Source: DASSWB01 sp035705495
Lineage (GTDB): Bacteria > Bacteroidota > Bacteroidia > Flavobacteriales > Flavobacteriaceae
Assembly (NCBI GenBank): GCA_035705495.1
Contig: DASSWB010000102.1
Location: 1 to 17,350, forward strand
DNA length: 17,350 nucleotides
Direction: 5' to 3'
Positions 14,161 through 17,350 of the stretch are shown here, in pieces. The translations under genes were made by a program, and so were the position numbers. Each line of letters opens with the position of its first letter. The first letter of the stretch is position 1. Under the pieces are notes generated by a model. That model searched no databases. It was given only the letters and a program-made list of their open reading frames with translations, and was not told the origin of the DNA.

Positions 14161-15623
14161 CGCATTATATTTTACAAGTCATATTTTTCCAACTCAGCTT
14201 TCTGCTCGTATACGAATTTTTGCTGAAAAGGGAAACGTTTTTTAATTACAACCGAATTTATTTGCTTCTAACGCCCATCATTGCGTTGATTCTGCCTTTT
14301 TTGAATTTTGAAATTTTGGAAAATGTTGTTTCCACGGAAGCTTTTGTCATTTTGCCGGAAATTATCATCGGAAATCCAACAGAATTGGCAACAAAAACCT
14401 TGGAATCCTCTGGGGAAGGTTTTTTCGAAACGAATTGGTGGCTAATCGCATATTTTTTCGGCGTTGCATTTAACGGTTTTTTATTTCTGAAAAAATATAG
14501 AACGCTGACGCATTTGTTTAAATTCAAGATTATTTCCGCGGAAAAGGAATGGAAAATCATTGAAGTACCGCAATCCAAAATTGCTTGTACCTTTTACAAT
14601 ACTGTTTTTCTTGGCGATCAAATTTCCGAAGAAGAAAAACAACAGATTCTTTCTCATGAACTTGTACACGTAAAGCAAAAACACAGTCTGGATTTACTGT
14701 TTTTCGAAATTCAAAAAATCCTGTTTTGGTTCAATCCGATGGTTTATGTGTATCAAAGTAAAATTGCAAGTCTGCATGAATTCATAGCCGATTCACAAGT
14801 GATAAAATCGACCGAAAAGAAAACATATTACCAACAGATGCTCAATACCGCTTTTGGCACTAAAAATATTTCATTCATCAATCAATTTTTTAATCATTCA
14901 TTAATCAAAAAACGAATAGTTATGTTACAAAAATCAAAATCAAAACAAACGGCAAAATTGAAGTATTTACTTATTCTGCCACTTATGATGCTCATGCTGG
15001 TTTATGTGGCCTGTTCAGATGGAACCGAGCAAATAAATTTGGAACAGGCTGAAAAATCAGCCACGCCCCCGCCTCCACCACCGCCTCCAGCTCCACCAAA
15101 AGACGCGAAGGTTTTGAGGGTTGCAGATATGAACAATCTCACACCTGCTGAAGAAAAGAAGCAAGAAAAGCTTCTTGAACTTATAAAAGAAGAAAATGGG
15201 ACTCTGATTATTACTGACGGTAAATCCAGTGCAATGATTGAAGCTGGTGTTAAGATGGAGGAAACTTCAGTTCCTTTTACTGCAATTGAGCAAGTTCCCA
15301 TTTATCCGGGTTGTGAAGGTTTGGCAAGCAACGAAGAAGCTAAAGATTGTATGACGGAAAAAATAACTGAATTTGTGGCCAGTAATTTTAAAAAGAAGGA
15401 CATGAAATCTTATGTTGAAAAAGGAACGCACAAAATTTATGTTTCATTCCAGATCAATAAATCAGGTGATGTTGCCCATATAAACGCCAAAGCTTCGCAT
15501 CCAGCGCTTCAAGCCGAAGCATTGCGGGTAGTAGAAGCATTACCACGAATGACGCCTGGAAAACAGGATGGCGAAAATGTTGCCGTGGTTTATTCCCTAC
15601 CCATCGTTTTTGCAGTAGATTGA
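14157..15623 (+). CDS. BlaR1-like M56 metallopeptidase with TonB-like C-terminal domain
   Basis: 488 residues. Membrane segments about 3-22, 34-51, 94-111 and 270-286. The cytoplasmic zinc-protease site is HELVH (167-171) with HEFIAD (207-212) supplying the next ligand, and WFNPMVYVY between them, all intact. After the last membrane segment come a proline-rich linker (eight Pro at 304-311) and a C-terminal part of about 170 residues; the last 110 (VPIYPGCEG..AKDC..KI, FQINKSGDVAHI, VVYSLPIVF) look like the TonB C-terminal fold rather than a penicillin-binding sensor. It should sense an envelope signal with this domain and cut the BlaI-type repressor. Alternatively the TonB-like part links it to outer-membrane transport. 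It overlaps the repressor gene by 4 bases. Confidence 0.93.
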   Translation: MTHYILQVIFFQLSFLLVYEFLLKRETFFNYNRIYLLLTPIIALILPFLNFEILENVVSTEAFVILPEIIIGNPTELATKTLESSGEGFFETNWWLIAYFFGVAFNGFLFLKKYRTLTHLFKFKIISAEKEWKIIEVPQSKIACTFYNTVFLGDQISEEEKQQILSHELVHVKQKHSLDLLFFEIQKILFWFNPMVYVYQSKIASLHEFIADSQVIKSTEKKTYYQQMLNTAFGTKNISFINQFFNHSLIKKRIVMLQKSKSKQTAKLKYLLILPLMMLMLVYVACSDGTEQINLEQAEKSATPPPPPPPPAPPKDAKVLRVADMNNLTPAEEKKQEKLLELIKEENGTLIITDGKSSAMIEAGVKMEETSVPFTAIEQVPIYPGCEGLASNEEAKDCMTEKITEFVASNFKKKDMKSYVEKGTHKIYVSFQINKSGDVAHINAKASHPALQAEALRVVEALPRMTPGKQDGENVAVVYSLPIVFAVD

Positions 15624-15640
15624 ATTTAATTTTTACATTG

Positions 15641-15673
15641 AAAAAGCCGAAGTACAAGTTGCTTCGGCTTTTT
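15641..15673. terminator. Bidirectional intrinsic terminator
   Basis: AAAAAGCCGAAG (15641-15652) and CTTCGGCTTTTT (15662-15673) form a perfect 12-bp stem with a 9-base loop. It carries an A-run on one side and a T-run on the other, so it can work on both strands. It sits between the stop codons of the convergent M56 gene (15623) and the minus-strand exported protein gene (15697). Confidence 0.9.
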
Positions 15674-15696
15674 GTTTTTCTATATTTCCGTTAGTC

Positions 15697-16578
15697 TTAC
15701 AAACTCATTTTATAACCAATGGTAAAATCAACGGGGAAATGCTCGTTTTTATCCAAAACCAACGAAACAAAATCGTTGTAACTCAAAGTGATAAATCCAT
15801 TGTGCAAAATCCTGAAATCCATTCCCACGCCAAAACTCAGTGGTGTTTTTAAAGAAAATCCGCTTCTTTCTTCCGTGCCGGTTATTGCTCCGTTTTCATC
15901 AACAAGATTTACAGTCCCTTCGGAATAATAAAAATTGACAATTTCAGCATCGATATGCATATTGAAATCGTTCGTGTAAATTAATTTAAATCGGTAGTTC
16001 AAAGAAAGTTGTGCCGATAAATAATCGTAATCCGTCTTGGCGGAAGTATGTCTGAATTGCACAAAAGCAGAATGTCTGGGAGAAATATTTGAGTCCATCA
16101 ATTCCAATTCCACGCCAAGAACTGGCACCAAAATATTTTCGGGATTATTCGTGTAAACATTGTTCGTAATTCCGCCAAAAACACCCAAATTGGTTCGAAT
16201 TCTCGCTTTTTTATCTTCAAACGTATAAGTGCTATCAACCAACTGATTGTATTTATTTGTAAAATCCCGCAGACTGTACAAAACCAATTTCACCTTGTCA
16301 GTTTCTATTTTGGCATCAGCTGTAAATTCAGATAAAGTTTTCTTATATTCTTCCTGATAATCGCCGTTTTTCTCGGTATTCTTCAGCTCCGCAATGGCAG
16401 CGTCCTTTTCAATAAAATATCTGTACTCACCATCAATAATGTTCCATAAAAGGTCTAAAGTACCATCGACTTCAATATTCAAAGTCATTTCTTCGCCATT
16501 TATGTTGACGGTTTTTTCCTGAGCAGTAGCACAATTAAAACTCAGCAACAGAATCAAAACAAGGGAAAATCTCCACAT
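15697..16578 (-). CDS. Exported beta-rich protein, probable outer-membrane barrel, unknown function
   Basis: 293 residues. A Sec signal peptide (MWRFSLVLILLLSFNCATAQ, cleavage near Ala19/Gln20). Residues about 30-125 are helical and charged. From about 130 to the end the sequence shows alternating strands with aromatic residues (LGVFGGITNNVY, VPVLGVELEL, SAFVQFRHT, LSLNYRFKLIY, LSFGVGMDFRI, GFITLSYNDFVSL, VDFTIGYKMSL), the look of a small outer-membrane barrel of about eight strands. It ends in Leu rather than the usual aromatic residue. No family was recognised. It is 40 bases downstream of a glycosyltransferase gene on the same strand and probably co-transcribed with it, so a link with a surface polysaccharide is possible but unproved. 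Confidence 0.75.
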   Translation of the reverse strand: MWRFSLVLILLLSFNCATAQEKTVNINGEEMTLNIEVDGTLDLLWNIIDGEYRYFIEKDAAIAELKNTEKNGDYQEEYKKTLSEFTADAKIETDKVKLVLYSLRDFTNKYNQLVDSTYTFEDKKARIRTNLGVFGGITNNVYTNNPENILVPVLGVELELMDSNISPRHSAFVQFRHTSAKTDYDYLSAQLSLNYRFKLIYTNDFNMHIDAEIVNFYYSEGTVNLVDENGAITGTEERSGFSLKTPLSFGVGMDFRILHNGFITLSYNDFVSLVLDKNEHFPVDFTIGYKMSL

Positions 16579-16618
16579 ATCATTGTTTTTTAAAAAATTA
16601 AAGATACTAAAAAACGCA

Positions 16619-17350
16619 TTACCTGCGGAAACGCCGATCTTTCCACGAATAACCGTATAATGAGGCTTTTAAAGCGATGAAACCCGTAAAAAATGGATAA
16701 ATAAAACTGCACCAAAAGTAATTTTTAAGCAGTTTTTCATTTTCAAAAAAAATAGCGGTCGGATAAATAAGGAGGAAATCGACATTGAATTTAACGAGAA
16801 AAACATAGAAGAAATAGCGTGAATCAATTATTCCAAAAAGAGCTGCATTCAGTCCCAAAATAATAGAAAGGTTCATTAAAAGTATTAGGATACCCACAAA
16901 TTTTGAAAAAGGATTTTGGTAGGCCGAAGCTTTTGCGGCCCAACGCACACGCTGATTTACGAGTTGAGCAAAAGTAGGCTGAGATTGTGTAGAAATTATT
17001 GCACTTTTACTTTTTAAATAGCCAATTTTATGTCCCGCCGATTGCATTTTTTCCAGTAGAAAAATATCGTCTCCGCTGGCAATTTTTTCATTTCCTGAAA
17101 ATCCATTGAGCTCAATAAAAACCGATTTCTCATAACATAAATTGGCGGCGTTGCACATAAAAGCTTTTCCAATTCCGAATCCGCCAATAGTTGCGCCCTG
17201 CAGACTCATAAAATCAATGCGCTGGAAAATATTCAACAGACCTTTTCCTTTTTCAAAAACCACAGGTCCCGAGATAAATTTTACTTCGGTTTTTTGAATA
17301 AAACAGTCAAATTCCGTGAGCCAATTTTCGGGAACTTCGCAATCGGCATC
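16619..17350 (-). CDS. Family 2 glycosyltransferase (processive type), C-terminal part
   Basis: The frame is open to the right edge of the window; 243 residues are visible and the start lies beyond base 17350. A GTG at 17263 is in frame but is not the real start, because the conserved part continues upstream of it. Seen: the DxD motif (DADC) at the very edge of the window, the acidic loop SGDDIFLLEKM, and QRVRW, the QxxRW motif of processive GT-A enzymes. Three hydrophobic segments follow (FVGILILLMNLSIILGLNAAL, the region FFYVFLVKF to YPTAIFF, and FIYPFFTGFIALKASLYGY). It should be a membrane-bound enzyme that uses a nucleotide sugar to build a polysaccharide or glycolipid. The substrate is unknown. 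Confidence 0.92.
   Translation of the reverse strand, partial: DADCEVPENWLTEFDCFIQKTEVKFISGPVVFEKGKGLLNIFQRIDFMSLQGATIGGFGIGKAFMCNAANLCYEKSVFIELNGFSGNEKIASGDDIFLLEKMQSAGHKIGYLKSKSAIISTQSQPTFAQLVNQRVRWAAKASAYQNPFSKFVGILILLMNLSIILGLNAALFGIIDSRYFFYVFLVKFNVDFLLIYPTAIFFENEKLLKNYFWCSFIYPFFTGFIALKASLYGYSWKDRRFRR

Overview
The window is chromosomal DNA from a member of the Bacteroidota, most likely a marine or soil Flavobacteriaceae. The clues are AT-rich coding sequence, A-rich leaders without strong Shine-Dalgarno sites, promoter elements of the TAnnTTTG type that this phylum uses, and family types common there: paired YceI proteins, an M56 peptidase fused to a TonB-like C-terminal domain, a PAS protein ending in a bare histidine helix pair, and PRC-barrel stress proteins. 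The genus cannot be fixed from the sequence. No rRNA, tRNA, CRISPR array or complete insertion sequence was seen. All product names are by reading of motifs; no database search was made.

Layout, left to right. (1) The end of a D-2-hydroxyacid dehydrogenase gene with a probable terminator. (2) A soluble PAS-PAS-PAS-GAF histidine kinase and a CheY-like receiver protein, in one operon. (3) A Crp/Fnr-type regulator, then a perfect 14-bp Crp-like palindrome and a good TTG-N20-TACATTTG promoter in front of a redox or envelope-stress cluster: cytoplasmic YceI, a small Rossmann-like protein, a DsbA/FrnE-like thiol oxidoreductase and an exported YceI. A 130-bp inverted-repeat element (MITE-like) separates this from a DoxX membrane protein. 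(4) On the minus strand, a YihY/BrkB membrane protein, and upstream of it a two-gene unit (acidic membrane-anchored protein plus PRC-barrel protein) that ends in a strong intrinsic terminator. (5) A tightly packed minus-strand operon: a four-PAS sensor that has a histidine-box helix pair but no ATPase domain, a single-domain receiver starting one base after it, and a DUF456 membrane protein overlapping the receiver stop by one base. (6) On the plus strand, a small lipoprotein, an array of TTAGTTT/AAACTAA palindromes, then BlaI-like repressor and BlaR1-like M56 peptidase genes overlapping by ATGA, closed by a 12-bp-stem terminator. The lipoprotein resembles the C-terminal domain of the M56 protein. 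(7) On the minus strand, an exported beta-rich (probable outer-membrane) protein and a processive-type family 2 glycosyltransferase cut by the window edge.

The window is thus rich in signal transduction: two kinase/receiver pairs, one Crp/Fnr regulator and one proteolysis-driven BlaR1/BlaI-type switch. The parts that most deserve follow-up are the ATPase-less PAS/receiver/DUF456 operon, the Crp-like site controlling the double-YceI/DsbA cluster, and the M56-TonB protein with its look-alike lipoprotein and operator array.
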